From Roseiarcus sp035656495 (GTDB lineage: Bacteria > Pseudomonadota > Alphaproteobacteria > Rhizobiales > Beijerinckiaceae), in NCBI GenBank assembly GCA_035656495.1, contig DASRSL010000223.1, positions 1 through 64,000 on the forward strand: a stretch of DNA of 64,000 nt, written 5' to 3'. Positions 32,098-40,931 of the stretch are shown one piece after another (position 1 is the first letter of the stretch; the number at the start of each line of letters is the position of its first letter). The position numbers and the translations under genes were made by a program. A model generated the notes under the pieces. That model made no database searches and was not told where the DNA came from. It saw only the letters and a program-made list of their open reading frames with translations.

Positions 32098-34179
32098 GTG
32101 ACGGAATCAGATGAGGCCCGCGGGGCCTCCGGCTTTCTCTCCACCGAAATCGGGGACGCGCGCCAAAGGCGAGTCGTTCTGCTCATCGTGTCGATTTCGC
32201 TGGCGGCGTTCCTCGCCGGTCTTCCCTTCCTGAGGATGCGGCTGCCCGAAGCGCCGGCGTTCATTCCCGGGTTCGAGGGCGCGATCTCAATCATCGGCGT
32301 CGTCACCGCCGCGTTGCTCTTTGGCCAGTTCATGCAGCTTCGCTCGCGGTCGCTACTCGTTCTGGCCGCCGGCTACATATTCGACGCCGCGATGGCTGTG
32401 CCGCACGCACTCACGTTTCCCGGATCGTTCAGCCCGGCCGGCCTCCTGCAGGCTGGGTCGCAGACGGCAGGTTGGCTCTATATCTTCTGGCATTCCGGCT
32501 TTCCGCTGTTCGTGCTCGCCTACGGGCTTCTGGCCCGCTTCGGGTCCGACCGGGTGGCGGGCGACCCCGCTCGAGCCGTCGTCGTCGCCTGCGCCGGAGC
32601 GATCGGCCTCGCCACGGCGTTCACTCTCCTGACGACGCTGGGCCACGATCGGCTGCCCGCCATCATCCGGGACAACGCCTATACCCCCGGTCTCCTCAGG
32701 GGCGTCGGGCCGGCGATTTGGAGCTCGGCATTGGTCGCTTTGGCGGTCCTGTGGTCGCGTCGCAATCCGACCGTGCTCGACCTCTGGCTGATGGCCGTCC
32801 TCGTGGCGTGGCTGCTCGAGATCGCCTACTCCGGCCGCCTCGGCATGCACCGTTATGACTTCGGGTGGTACGCCGGCCGCATCTACGGACTCTTGGCCCG
32901 CAGTTTCCTCCTGGTGATGCTGCTCTTCGAAATCTATCGGCTCTATGCGAGCTTGACCGAAGCGTTGAAGCTCGCCAACCGCCGCAATGTCGAGCTTCTT
33001 CAGTCGCGCGAGGCCTTCGCTCGCGTTCAGCGCATGGAGGCGATGGGGAGGGTCGTCGCGGGCGTCGCGCATGACTTCAACAACATCCTGGCCGTGATCA
33101 CGGGCAGCCTCGAGATCGCACGCCGGGAGCTGAACCCCTCCGCCAGGCGACGGGATCTGCTGCAATCGGCGTTGCAGGCGGCGCGTCGGGGCGCCGAAAC
33201 CACCCAGCAGCTCATGACCTTTGTCCGCGGGCAGGCGCTGCGGCCCGAGGTCCTCAACGCCAATGACGCGATCAAGGGCCTCGAGGAGTTGATCAAGCGG
33301 GCGGTCGGCGACGGCGTCAGGGTGACCATGAGTCTCAGCCCCGACCTTTGGCCCGTACGGATCGACCGGAGCCAGTTCGAGGCCGCCTTGCTGAACATCA
33401 TGGCGAATGCGCGCGACGCCGCCGAGGGGGCCGGTGAGATCACGATCGAAACGAAGAACGTGAGCCTGCGTGAGGAAGACGTTCCAGGCCTGACAGGCGG
33501 CGATTTCGCGATGATGTCGGTAAGCGACAATGGTCCCGGCATTCCCCCCCAGATTGCCGCCCTGGCTTTCGATCCGTTCTTCACGACCAAGGACGTCGGC
33601 AAGGGATCGGGGCTCGGACTGAGCCAGGTTTACGGCTTCGCGCGCGGCGCGGGCGGACAGGCGAGGATCGCGGCCGGGTCGGGCGCCGGCGCCACGATCG
33701 AGGTGTACCTGCCGAAATCCCTGGAAGCGCCGATCGGCGCAGCCGAGATCCACGATTTCCCGGAAGACGGCGCGGCGAACGGAGAGCTCAAGGTGCTGCT
33801 CGTCGAGGACGACCCGGACGTCAGAAACAGCACCGCCGATCTTTTGACCACTCTCGGATTCGACGTCGTCATGACGGAGGGGCCGCACGAGGCGCTGTCC
33901 ATCCTCGCTCGAGACCCCTCGATCGGCCTTCTCTTTTCCGACGTCGCGATGCCTGGGGGCATGAACGGCGCCGAGCTCGCGGTCGAGGCCCGTCGGGCTC
34001 ACCCGAACCTCAAGGTCCTGCTTGCGTCCGGCTATCCCGCCCCCGTGCTCGCCAAAAAGTTCGCGTTGCCGGAAAACGTTCAGGTGCTTTGCAAGCCCTT
34101 CGTGCCGGACGACCTGATGAAGGAGCTCCGGCGGCTGGCCCCAGCCCCAGACCCGGCGTCCCGACGCGACCCGATATAA
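32098..34179 (+). CDS. Membrane-bound hybrid histidine kinase (sensor, HisKA, HATPase, receiver)
   Basis: A 693-residue protein. The first 265 or so residues hold about seven to eight hydrophobic helices, a MASE-like integral-membrane sensor. The H-box is GRVVAGVAHDFNNILAVITG, with His as phosphoacceptor. The N and G boxes appear as LLNIMANARDAAEG, SDNGPGIPP and GKGSGLGLSQVYGF. The C-terminal receiver (about 565-685) has VLLVEDDPDVRN, FSDVAMPGGMNG and CKPF. It lies divergent to phyR. Signalling to PhyR is possible but unproven, because PhyR kinases are often of the HWE type. The GTG at 32098 is preferred over a TTG 51 nt upstream because a G-run precedes it. Confidence 0.88.
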   Translation: MTESDEARGASGFLSTEIGDARQRRVVLLIVSISLAAFLAGLPFLRMRLPEAPAFIPGFEGAISIIGVVTAALLFGQFMQLRSRSLLVLAAGYIFDAAMAVPHALTFPGSFSPAGLLQAGSQTAGWLYIFWHSGFPLFVLAYGLLARFGSDRVAGDPARAVVVACAGAIGLATAFTLLTTLGHDRLPAIIRDNAYTPGLLRGVGPAIWSSALVALAVLWSRRNPTVLDLWLMAVLVAWLLEIAYSGRLGMHRYDFGWYAGRIYGLLARSFLLVMLLFEIYRLYASLTEALKLANRRNVELLQSREAFARVQRMEAMGRVVAGVAHDFNNILAVITGSLEIARRELNPSARRRDLLQSALQAARRGAETTQQLMTFVRGQALRPEVLNANDAIKGLEELIKRAVGDGVRVTMSLSPDLWPVRIDRSQFEAALLNIMANARDAAEGAGEITIETKNVSLREEDVPGLTGGDFAMMSVSDNGPGIPPQIAALAFDPFFTTKDVGKGSGLGLSQVYGFARGAGGQARIAAGSGAGATIEVYLPKSLEAPIGAAEIHDFPEDGAANGELKVLLVEDDPDVRNSTADLLTTLGFDVVMTEGPHEALSILARDPSIGLLFSDVAMPGGMNGAELAVEARRAHPNLKVLLASGYPAPVLAKKFALPENVQVLCKPFVPDDLMKELRRLAPAPDPASRRDPI

Positions 34180-34239
34180 AGAGGCGCGCCGCTGCGGTCG
34201 GCACGCTCAGGCGGGGGGACCGCCGCGACAAGGAGCCGG

Positions 34240-35412
34240 CTAAGGCCTCACCCACCTGCCGTTGGCCTTGGACGACTTCACCGCCGCCTCGACGAAGGCG
34301 AGGCCCTTGACGCCGTCGTCGATGGTCGGGAAATGCACCCCCTTGGGCGGCTTTTTCCCCGTCCGCGCCGCCTTGATCACCGCCGCGACCTCCGAATAGA
34401 CGTTGGCGAAGCCTTCCAGATAGCCTTCCGGGTGCCCGGGCGGGATGCGGGTCACCCGCGCCGCCGCTTCGCCCGCTTCAGGGCCGGCTCTGGTGATGAT
34501 CCGCGTCGATTTCTCGTACGGCGAAAAGAACAGATAGTTCGGATTGTCCTGCCTCCACTGAAGGCCGGCTTTCGTTCCATAGACGCGCAACATCAGGCCG
34601 TTCTCGTTGCCCGGCGCGACCTGGCTTGCCCAAATGGCCCCGCGCGCCCCGTTGGCGAAGCGGAGCATGATCTGTGCGTTGTCGTCGAGCTGGCGTCCGG
34701 CGCCGAAGGAGGTGAGATCGGCCGCGAGCTCGGCGAGATCGAGCCCGGTCACGTAGTCGGCAAGGTTATAGGCGTGGGTGCCGATGTCGCCGAGCGAGCC
34801 GCCCGCCCCCGAGCGCTTGGGATCGACCCGCCACTCGGCCTGCTTGTTGCCGGTCTTTTCCGTCGCGCCGGTCAGCCAGTCCTGCGGGTATTCGGCGTGC
34901 ACGAGGCGGATGTCGCCGAGCTCGCCGTTCCGCACCATCTCGCGCATGCGACGCACCAGGGGATAGCCTGTGTAGTTGTGGGTCAGCGCGAAGATCCGGC
35001 CGGACTTCTCGACCGCCGCCTTCATCTTCTTGGCTTCGGCCAGCGACACCGTCAGCGGCTTGTCGCAGATGACATGGATGCCGGCCTTGAGGAAGGCGTA
35101 GGTCGCGCCGGCGTGGACATTGTTCGGCGTGACGATTGCCGCCGCCTCGATCCCGTCCGGGCGCTTGGCCTCGGCCTTCGCCATGCTCTCGTAGTCGTCA
35201 TAAACGCGGTCCGCGCCGAGACCGAGCGCCTCGCCCGAGCGTCGCGCCTTGTCCGGCGTCGACGACAGGGCGCCGGCGACGAGCTCATACTGATCGTCGA
35301 TGCGCGAGGCGATGCGGTGGACCGCGCCGATGAAGGCGCCCTCTCCGCCTCCAACCATGCCGAGCCTGATCCTGCCGCCTTGCCTTGCGTCGCTGCGTCC
35401 CTCGATGGCCAT
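34240..35412 (-). CDS. Gfo/Idh/MocA-family dehydrogenase
   Basis: A 390-residue NAD(P)-dependent sugar or inositol dehydrogenase-like protein. The Rossmann motif reads IRLGMVGGGEGAFIGAVHR and the central motif CDKPLTV(S) carries the catalytic Lys. The GGSLGDIGTHAYNLADYVTG segment carries the catalytic His. The family oxidises sugars or cyclitols, or makes keto-sugar intermediates. A decayed sugar ABC ATPase fragment ends 13 nt upstream on the same strand, which suggests this was part of a sugar-import operon. The substrate is unknown. Confidence 0.9.
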   Translation of the reverse strand: MAIEGRSDARQGGRIRLGMVGGGEGAFIGAVHRIASRIDDQYELVAGALSSTPDKARRSGEALGLGADRVYDDYESMAKAEAKRPDGIEAAAIVTPNNVHAGATYAFLKAGIHVICDKPLTVSLAEAKKMKAAVEKSGRIFALTHNYTGYPLVRRMREMVRNGELGDIRLVHAEYPQDWLTGATEKTGNKQAEWRVDPKRSGAGGSLGDIGTHAYNLADYVTGLDLAELAADLTSFGAGRQLDDNAQIMLRFANGARGAIWASQVAPGNENGLMLRVYGTKAGLQWRQDNPNYLFFSPYEKSTRIITRAGPEAGEAAARVTRIPPGHPEGYLEGFANVYSEVAAVIKAARTGKKPPKGVHFPTIDDGVKGLAFVEAAVKSSKANGRWVRP

Positions 35413-35424
35413 GGTCCTCTTCCC

Positions 35425-35758
35425 TTACTTCAGTCCAAGCACGCGCTTGATCTGCTTCTTGTCGACCGCGCCGCCGGGCGAAATCGTCGAACGCCTTCTC
35501 GGTGACGCGGATGATGTGATGCTCAATGAACCCTGCGCTGAGGATCTTCATCAGCGTCGACCTGCCGGCGCCGTTCTCGCCGACGATCGCATGGACATCG
35601 CCGGCGCGCACGCCGATCGAAACGTCGCTCAGAACCTCGATCGGGCGGAACGAACGCGATAACCCAACCACCTCGAGGACAGGCTGGGCGGAGCGCAAAC
35701 TGTCGTTGAATGCTTCGGCGACGGCCTGCGACCGGCCCGCGCCGGGCTGTGGCGACAT
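35425..35758 (-). pseudogene. Sugar ABC transporter ATP-binding protein, truncated remnant
   Basis: From an ATG with a strong GGGGGAGGGG site at 35758 the frame gives a normal RbsA-type start: VLEVVGLSRSFRPIEVLSDV, then GDVHAIVGENGAGRSTLMKIL. The invariant Walker A Lys is Arg (GAGRST). After about 70 residues it breaks off into an unrelated sequence. A second frame then carries a plausible C-terminus (SPGGAVDKKQIKRVLGLK) and a TAA at 35425. Walker B, the signature motif and the whole second half are missing. This is a deletion remnant joined to the end of another gene. Confidence 0.7.
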
Positions 35759-36490
35759 CCCCTCCCCCTCGTCGACCGTCCGCCGGCGAACCATCGTCGG
35801 CGGCGCCGACGGTAGCATGTTAGCTTCACACTTAACTCCGGAAAACCGATCCGTAAAGCGCCCGCGTTGCAGCTTAGCGCCGCATTGGCGAATGCGGCTG
35901 CGCGATTGCGGGTGAAGGACAGTTGCATGGCCGATCGTTGAAGGCGCAGCAGAGTTGCGACTGCGCGCCAACTGCGGCCGCTCGAATCATGGGTTGGATG
36001 GGCCCCTCTCATGGGTTCGATCGGCCCGAGCTGATTCGAGCGCCTTCTCAAGGAAAGAACCGGAACCCGCGCTGGTTGTCGCCAGATGCGGCCGTACAGA
36101 ACGCCGCTTGAGACCAAGCCTCGCCAGCTAATGTCAGGTACGAGCGTCGCCTGATCGAGTGGTCTTCCAGAGGCGCATAACGCGACCGCGCGGAGCTCCC
36201 TTGTGGCGTTGGGAAAGCGGCAAGAATGCTGGACATCTATGCGATGAAACGGTCGCAATACCTCGCATAAGAGCTGATTTCTACTTGGGGAAGGGAACAC
36301 CCGCCCACCGCCAGCGTTGTTGCGTCTCCGATGACGGCGTTCGCCGAATCGGAAGGGATGGATCTCGCAGGGTCAGCGCAACCCCAACGATAGGGGCAGG
36401 CCATGCGACAGGGGACGCCGCTTTGCGGCGTCCGGCATTGGCGCTTCGTGAGCCCGCTGCGTCTCGCGGACCCATGCGAAGGAGGCGGTC
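35759..36490. other. 730-bp intergenic region with a promoter near its end
   Basis: No gene could be supported on either strand. Codon-like structure is absent and the base composition is lower in GC than flanking genes around 36120-36300, hinting at foreign or decayed DNA. The only recognisable site is the EcfG-type promoter at 36294-36318. The stretch follows a pseudogene, so it may be decaying sequence. Confidence 0.45.
36294..36318 (+). promoter_or_regulatory. EcfG-type general stress promoter, GGAAC-N16-CGTT
   Basis: A perfect consensus with a 16-nt spacer, 172 nt upstream of the PRC-barrel gene and in the same direction. PRC-barrel proteins are frequent members of general-stress regulons. 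Confidence 0.6.
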
Positions 36491-37132
36491 ATGAAAATGA
36501 ACATCGCATATGCGGCGCTCGTCGGAACGACGCTGCTGGGTTCTCCCGCGCTAGCCCAACAGTCTGGCGGCGCGGGCCAGCTTCCGGCGCCGGCCGGCCA
36601 GGCGGCCCAGACCCAGTCCAACGGCCAAGCTGCGGGCGCCGGACAATTCATCGACAAGCAGCCGGCCGACGAATGGCGGGCGCCGAAACTGGTCGGCGTC
36701 GACGTGTACGGCGCCGACAATAAGAAGATCGGCACGATCAAGGACCTCCTGATGAACCACGACGGCTCGGTCCAGGCGGTCGTGATCGGCGTCGGAGGCT
36801 TCCTCGGGATCGGCGCCAAGGAGGTGGCCGTGCCCTTCCAATCAGTGAAGTGGCAAATGGAGAGTCGCGCCCTTCCGAGCCAGAGCTCGACGCCGCCGGG
36901 CGGCGCCCCGCTCGCCCCCGCGGGCAATACGCCGTCCGGCAACACGCCGCCGCCGCAGCCCACACCGAAAATGACCAACCCGGCCGAAGCCGAGGCGAGC
37001 CAGGGATATCCGGACAAGGCGGTGATCGACATGACGATGGCGCAGCTGAAATCCGCGCCCGCATTCCAATATGCGCAGAACCCGCAGAGCGCAGCCGCCC
37101 AGCGGCCGCAACCGCAGCCGTCGAAGCCGTAA
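36491..37132 (+). CDS. Secreted PRC-barrel domain protein
   Basis: A 213-residue protein with a signal peptide (about residues 1-22, ending ALA). A Gln/Ala/Gly-rich linker follows, then a PRC-barrel domain at about 58-118 (KLVGVDVYGADNKKIGTIKDLL, then IGVGGFLGIGAKEVAVPFQSV). The C-terminal part is Pro/Gln-rich. PRC-barrels in periplasmic stress proteins are of unknown mechanism. The ATG is preceded by GAAGGAGGCG. An EcfG promoter motif upstream suggests stress induction. Confidence 0.85.
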   Translation: MKMNIAYAALVGTTLLGSPALAQQSGGAGQLPAPAGQAAQTQSNGQAAGAGQFIDKQPADEWRAPKLVGVDVYGADNKKIGTIKDLLMNHDGSVQAVVIGVGGFLGIGAKEVAVPFQSVKWQMESRALPSQSSTPPGGAPLAPAGNTPSGNTPPPQPTPKMTNPAEAEASQGYPDKAVIDMTMAQLKSAPAFQYAQNPQSAAAQRPQPQPSKP

Positions 37133-37234
37133 GGCGCATCGACGTCGGGCGGGCGACAGGGCCGGCCCGAACGGATGGTCGGCAGTCCGGGGCGCCGCTA
37201 ATGGGCGACAAATCGTAAGTCCTCCTGCCTCGCC

Positions 37235-38695
37235 CTACTCCGGCGCCCTGCCGAGCGGGATGCCGTTGACCTTGATCGAGCGATCCGGGCCGAGGTCGAC
37301 GACCCAAGTGAGGCTCCCGTCGCTCTCGGTCTTGGCGAGACCCTTGGCCATCGCCAGCCCGGGGACGGCTTTGGCGGCCGCGTCGGGGCCGAGCGCCTTG
37401 ACTGCGGACATCGTCCGGTCGAAGCCGCGCATGCGGATCGTCATTTCGCCCGACGGCTTGCCGACCTCCCAGTGCAGCGCGCCCTGAAGGTCAGCGTCGA
37501 CCGCCGGCGCGACCACGTGCGACGGGGCGAGCTCGATCTCGATCGGGCCGGCGCTCAACAGCGCTCGCGCCACTTTGGCCGCGTCCCCGTCGGAGAGGGC
37601 CGGACCCGCCCCGCCGAGCCGCATGTCGGCGATCGCTTCGTTCGCCGCCGCGGCGAAGTCGATCCCTTTCAGCGTGGCGGTGAGGTCGATCTTCGAGGGG
37701 GTGAGGTCCGACGCCGCGGGCGGCGAGAGCGCGACCGGCAGGCTCAATCCCTCGGCCGCCAGCCTCGCTTCGATCGCGCTTTTCGGCCCGGAATTGGCGA
37801 CCCCGAGGGCGAGCTTGAAGCCGGAGAGAGCGAACGCGCCATAGGGCGAGGAGACCATGAGCTTCGAGACTTCGCCGCCCTCGGCCAGTTTCAGGCCCGG
37901 CGCGGCAAGGTCCCTGAGAAGGCCCTTGAACTCCGTCTCGTGCTCCGCGAGGTCGGCGCGATGAGCGGAAACGAGGCTCGCGAGGTCGAAGGCCTTGCGC
38001 GCCTTCAGGCCGTCGGCGCCGACGCGGACCGCGGCCTTATCCAGCCGGCCGCTGGCGTTGACCGCCTCCCCGTTCCCGGCGGGCCCGGAGATCCTGAAGG
38101 CGATTCCGGCGATCTCGTCCTTGATCGAGGTCGACACCGTTCCGTCGGGATTGACGGTCGTCGCGTATGCGCCGCTGACCGGGCCGAATTCGATGGTCTG
38201 GTCATCCTTCGGCGAATGCATGGCAAGAACGCCCTTGTCGGCGCTCGCCGATCCGCCGACCCACCAGGCGAGCGCCGGATCGATGACGAGCGTCTGCCTG
38301 TAGTTTTCCACCTCGAGCGCGCTGGTGGCGTCTCCGACGCGCGAGACGATCTTCGGCAGCGAATCCTGGACGAGCCGCCACATTCCATCGTCCTGCTCGA
38401 AGAGCTTGTAGACGAGGGTCGCCGGATCGTAGGATGCCGCCATTCCGACCGCCTTGACGAGGCCGTTCAGGGCGTCGAGGTCGGCCGAGACGAGATAGTC
38501 CCGCCCGTCGGGCTTCACCGTAACCGGCGCGCCGGCCGGCCCCGCCGGCAGGAACGCGTCGAAGAGAGCCTGAAGCTTACCGGCGCCGTCAGGCGTCGCG
38601 GGTTTGTCGCCGGCGAGCGCGGACGAGGCGGCGAGCGCCGCGCCGGCGATCAGCCACGCGCGCGCGGCCGGACGGCGGAAGGGGGTCGCGGACAT
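37235..38695 (-). CDS. Secreted DUF2125-like protein
   Basis: A 486-residue protein with a signal peptide of about 28 residues (AWLIAGAALAASSALAG). The rest is repetitive beta-rich sequence with many small aliphatic residues, and the end KVNGIPLGRAPE resembles DUF2125 proteins of alphaproteobacteria, which have no known function. The start MSATPFRRP at 38695 is chosen over an in-frame ATG 39 nt upstream because the signal peptide begins there. It is probably periplasmic. Confidence 0.65.
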   Translation of the reverse strand: MSATPFRRPAARAWLIAGAALAASSALAGDKPATPDGAGKLQALFDAFLPAGPAGAPVTVKPDGRDYLVSADLDALNGLVKAVGMAASYDPATLVYKLFEQDDGMWRLVQDSLPKIVSRVGDATSALEVENYRQTLVIDPALAWWVGGSASADKGVLAMHSPKDDQTIEFGPVSGAYATTVNPDGTVSTSIKDEIAGIAFRISGPAGNGEAVNASGRLDKAAVRVGADGLKARKAFDLASLVSAHRADLAEHETEFKGLLRDLAAPGLKLAEGGEVSKLMVSSPYGAFALSGFKLALGVANSGPKSAIEARLAAEGLSLPVALSPPAASDLTPSKIDLTATLKGIDFAAAANEAIADMRLGGAGPALSDGDAAKVARALLSAGPIEIELAPSHVVAPAVDADLQGALHWEVGKPSGEMTIRMRGFDRTMSAVKALGPDAAAKAVPGLAMAKGLAKTESDGSLTWVVDLGPDRSIKVNGIPLGRAPE

Positions 38696-38786
38696 GCTCG
38701 GGCCTTTTCGGGTCAGGAGGAAGAGGCGCGCCAACTTATCCCATCTCGCCTCAAGCGCGCGTAAACGAGCCGCCGATCTTCAAGGG

Positions 38787-39692
38787 TCAGCGCGCCGGCA
38801 GCGCCGCAGGCGCCGGCGGCTTCGGCAGTTGCGCCTTGGCCACCCCCGCCTTGACCGCCGCCTGCACCTTCTCGAAGGCCCGCACCTCGATCTGGCGCAC
38901 CCGCTCGCGCGACACGCCGAACTCGGCCGACAATTCCTCGAGCGTGATCGGATCCTCGGCGAGCCGGCGCGCCTCGAAGATGCGCCGCTCGCGCGGGTTG
39001 AGCACGGCGAGCGCGCCTCTCAGCGCGCCGAGCCGGGCGTTCGCCTCCTCGCGATCGGCGAGCTGAGATTCCTGGTCGGCTGCATCGTCGACCAGCCAGT
39101 CCTGCCATTCGCCCTCGCCCTCCTCGCGCAAAGGCGCATTAAGGGATGCGTCGCCGCCGAGGCGGCGGTTCATCTCGATCACGTCCTGCTTGGCGACGCC
39201 GAGGCGCCGGGAGATCGACTCGACCTGGTCGTCGCGCAGGTCGCCATCGTCGAGCGCCGAGATGCGGCTCTTGGCCTTGCGCAGGTTGAAGAACAGCTTC
39301 TTCTGGCTCGCGGTGGTGCCCATCTTGACCAGGGACCACGAGCGAAGGATGTATTCCTGGATCGAGGCGCGGATCCACCACATGGCGTAGGTCGCGAGCT
39401 TGAAGCCCTTGTCGGGCTCGAACCGCTTGACCGCCTGCATGAGGCCGACGTTGCCCTCGGAGATGACCTCGCCGATCGGCAAGCCGTAACCCCGGTAGCC
39501 CATCGCGATCTTGGCGACAAGCCTCAAGTGCGAGGTCACCAGCTTGTGAGCCGCCTCGCGGTCCCCATGCTCGCGCCAGCGCTTGGCGAGCATGTATTCC
39601 TCCTGCGGCTCCAGCATCGGGAATCGCTTGATTTCCTGAAGATAACGGGCAAGCCCGGACTCGCTGGCGATGATTGGAAGAGCGGCGGCCAT
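38787..39692 (-). CDS. rpoH: RNA polymerase sigma factor RpoH (heat-shock sigma 32)
   Basis: A 301-residue sigma factor. Region 2 shows HKLVTSHLRLVAKIAMGYRGYG, NVGLMQAVKRFEPDKGFKLATYAMWWIRASIQEYILRSW; the RpoH box follows (QKKLFFNLRKAKSRI). Region 4 reads LEELSAEFGVSRERVRQIEVRAFEKVQ. It directs transcription of heat-shock genes. Alphaproteobacteria often carry two copies, and this may be either one. It sits downstream of rluD on the same strand with a 165-nt gap, and the order rluD-rpoH recurs in the group. Confidence 0.95.
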   Translation of the reverse strand: MAAALPIIASESGLARYLQEIKRFPMLEPQEEYMLAKRWREHGDREAAHKLVTSHLRLVAKIAMGYRGYGLPIGEVISEGNVGLMQAVKRFEPDKGFKLATYAMWWIRASIQEYILRSWSLVKMGTTASQKKLFFNLRKAKSRISALDDGDLRDDQVESISRRLGVAKQDVIEMNRRLGGDASLNAPLREEGEGEWQDWLVDDAADQESQLADREEANARLGALRGALAVLNPRERRIFEARRLAEDPITLEELSAEFGVSRERVRQIEVRAFEKVQAAVKAGVAKAQLPKPPAPAALPAR

Positions 39693-39857
39693 GATATCCT
39701 CCAGTCAGAGACCGGTTTGCTGGCCGTCTCCGCCGGCGCGATGGCCGGCTTGCCATCTTGGCCCAGAAAGCGTGGCCGAAAAAGGGCCAGGCGGCGGAGA
39801 CGATGCGAAGCGAAGGCGGTCCAGGGTGCTCCAGAGCTTTACGGGTGAGCGCGACGC

Positions 39858-40931
39858 TCAGGCTTTTAGGGCGTTGAGCAGTCTCGAAAAATCCGCGGGC
39901 GGCGGACTCTCGAAACGCAGCGCCGCGCCGGTGATTGGATGTTCGAAGCCGAGCGCTGCGGCATGCAGCGCTTGTCGGCCAAACGCCGCAAGCGCGGCGT
40001 TTGCTCCCGCGGAGAGCTGCGACGCCTTGGTCTTGAAGCCGGACCCGTAGACCGAATCACCGAGCAAGGGATGGCCGATCGAGGCCATGTGAACGCGAAT
40101 CTGATGGGTCCGTCCTGTTTCGAGCCGGCAGGCGATAAGGCTCGCGGGCCCCAGCGGCTCGACCAGCCGCCAGTGCGTGGCAGCATAGCGGCCCCGCTCC
40201 TGGCGCGCAACCGCCATCCGCTCACGGCGCCGCGGATCGCGTGCGATCGCCGCTTCGACCCTGCCGGCGGCCGCGTCGAAACCGCCCCAGACGAGCGCGA
40301 GATACTGGCGCTCGAGCGAGCCCTCGCGTCCGTGGTCGGCGAAGAGCTCGGCGAGACCGCGGTGGGCCGCGTCCGTCTTGGCGACGACGAGCAGGCCTGA
40401 GGTGTCCTTGTCGAGCCGGTGCACGATGCCCGGCCGCCTGACCCCGCCGACGCCCGACAGGCTCGCTCCGCAGTGATGGATGAGCGCGTTGACCAGCGTG
40501 CCCCGGGCGTGGCCCGGCGCCGGATGGACCACGAGGCCCGCCGGCTTGTCGATGACGATGAGGTGCTCGTCCTCGTAGACGACGTCGAGCGGAAGGTCTT
40601 CGCCGATCAGGGGGGAATCCTCCGGCGGCGGCGCCTCGAAGGCGATCCGCGCCCCCGCCGCGAGACGCATCGCCGGGTCGCGGGCGACCCGGCCGTCGAC
40701 CATCACCTCGCCCACTTCGATCAGCGTCTTGAGGCGCGTGCGGGAGAGGGCGAGCCGCCGTTCCGCCGCCGCCTGCCCGAGGTAGCGATCGAGCCGTTCG
40801 CCTGCGGCGGCCGCTTCGAAAACCTGCGGCCCGGACGGGGCGACGAGCGCCTGCGGAGCGGCTTGCCTCTGCGCATTCGGCTCGGGCTCGTCGCGGCGGC
40901 CCCGGGCGGCCCGCCTGGCCTTGACGCTCAC
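39858..40931 (-). CDS. rluD: Ribosomal large-subunit pseudouridine synthase, RluD-type
   Basis: A 357-residue RluA-family enzyme. An S4-like N-terminal domain (RLDRYLGQAAAERRLALSRTRLKTLIEVGEVMVDG) precedes the catalytic domain with HRLDKDTSGLLVVAKT, whose Asp is the nucleophile. The LETGRTHQIRVHMA motif is present too. RluD makes the pseudouridines of helix 69 in 23S rRNA. The start is a GTG at 40931 that overlaps the stop of the upstream gene (GTGA), a translationally coupled arrangement. Frames further upstream belong to the methyltransferase. Confidence 0.93.
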   Translation of the reverse strand: MSVKARRAARGRRDEPEPNAQRQAAPQALVAPSGPQVFEAAAAGERLDRYLGQAAAERRLALSRTRLKTLIEVGEVMVDGRVARDPAMRLAAGARIAFEAPPPEDSPLIGEDLPLDVVYEDEHLIVIDKPAGLVVHPAPGHARGTLVNALIHHCGASLSGVGGVRRPGIVHRLDKDTSGLLVVAKTDAAHRGLAELFADHGREGSLERQYLALVWGGFDAAAGRVEAAIARDPRRRERMAVARQERGRYAATHWRLVEPLGPASLIACRLETGRTHQIRVHMASIGHPLLGDSVYGSGFKTKASQLSAGANAALAAFGRQALHAAALGFEHPITGAALRFESPPPADFSRLLNALKA

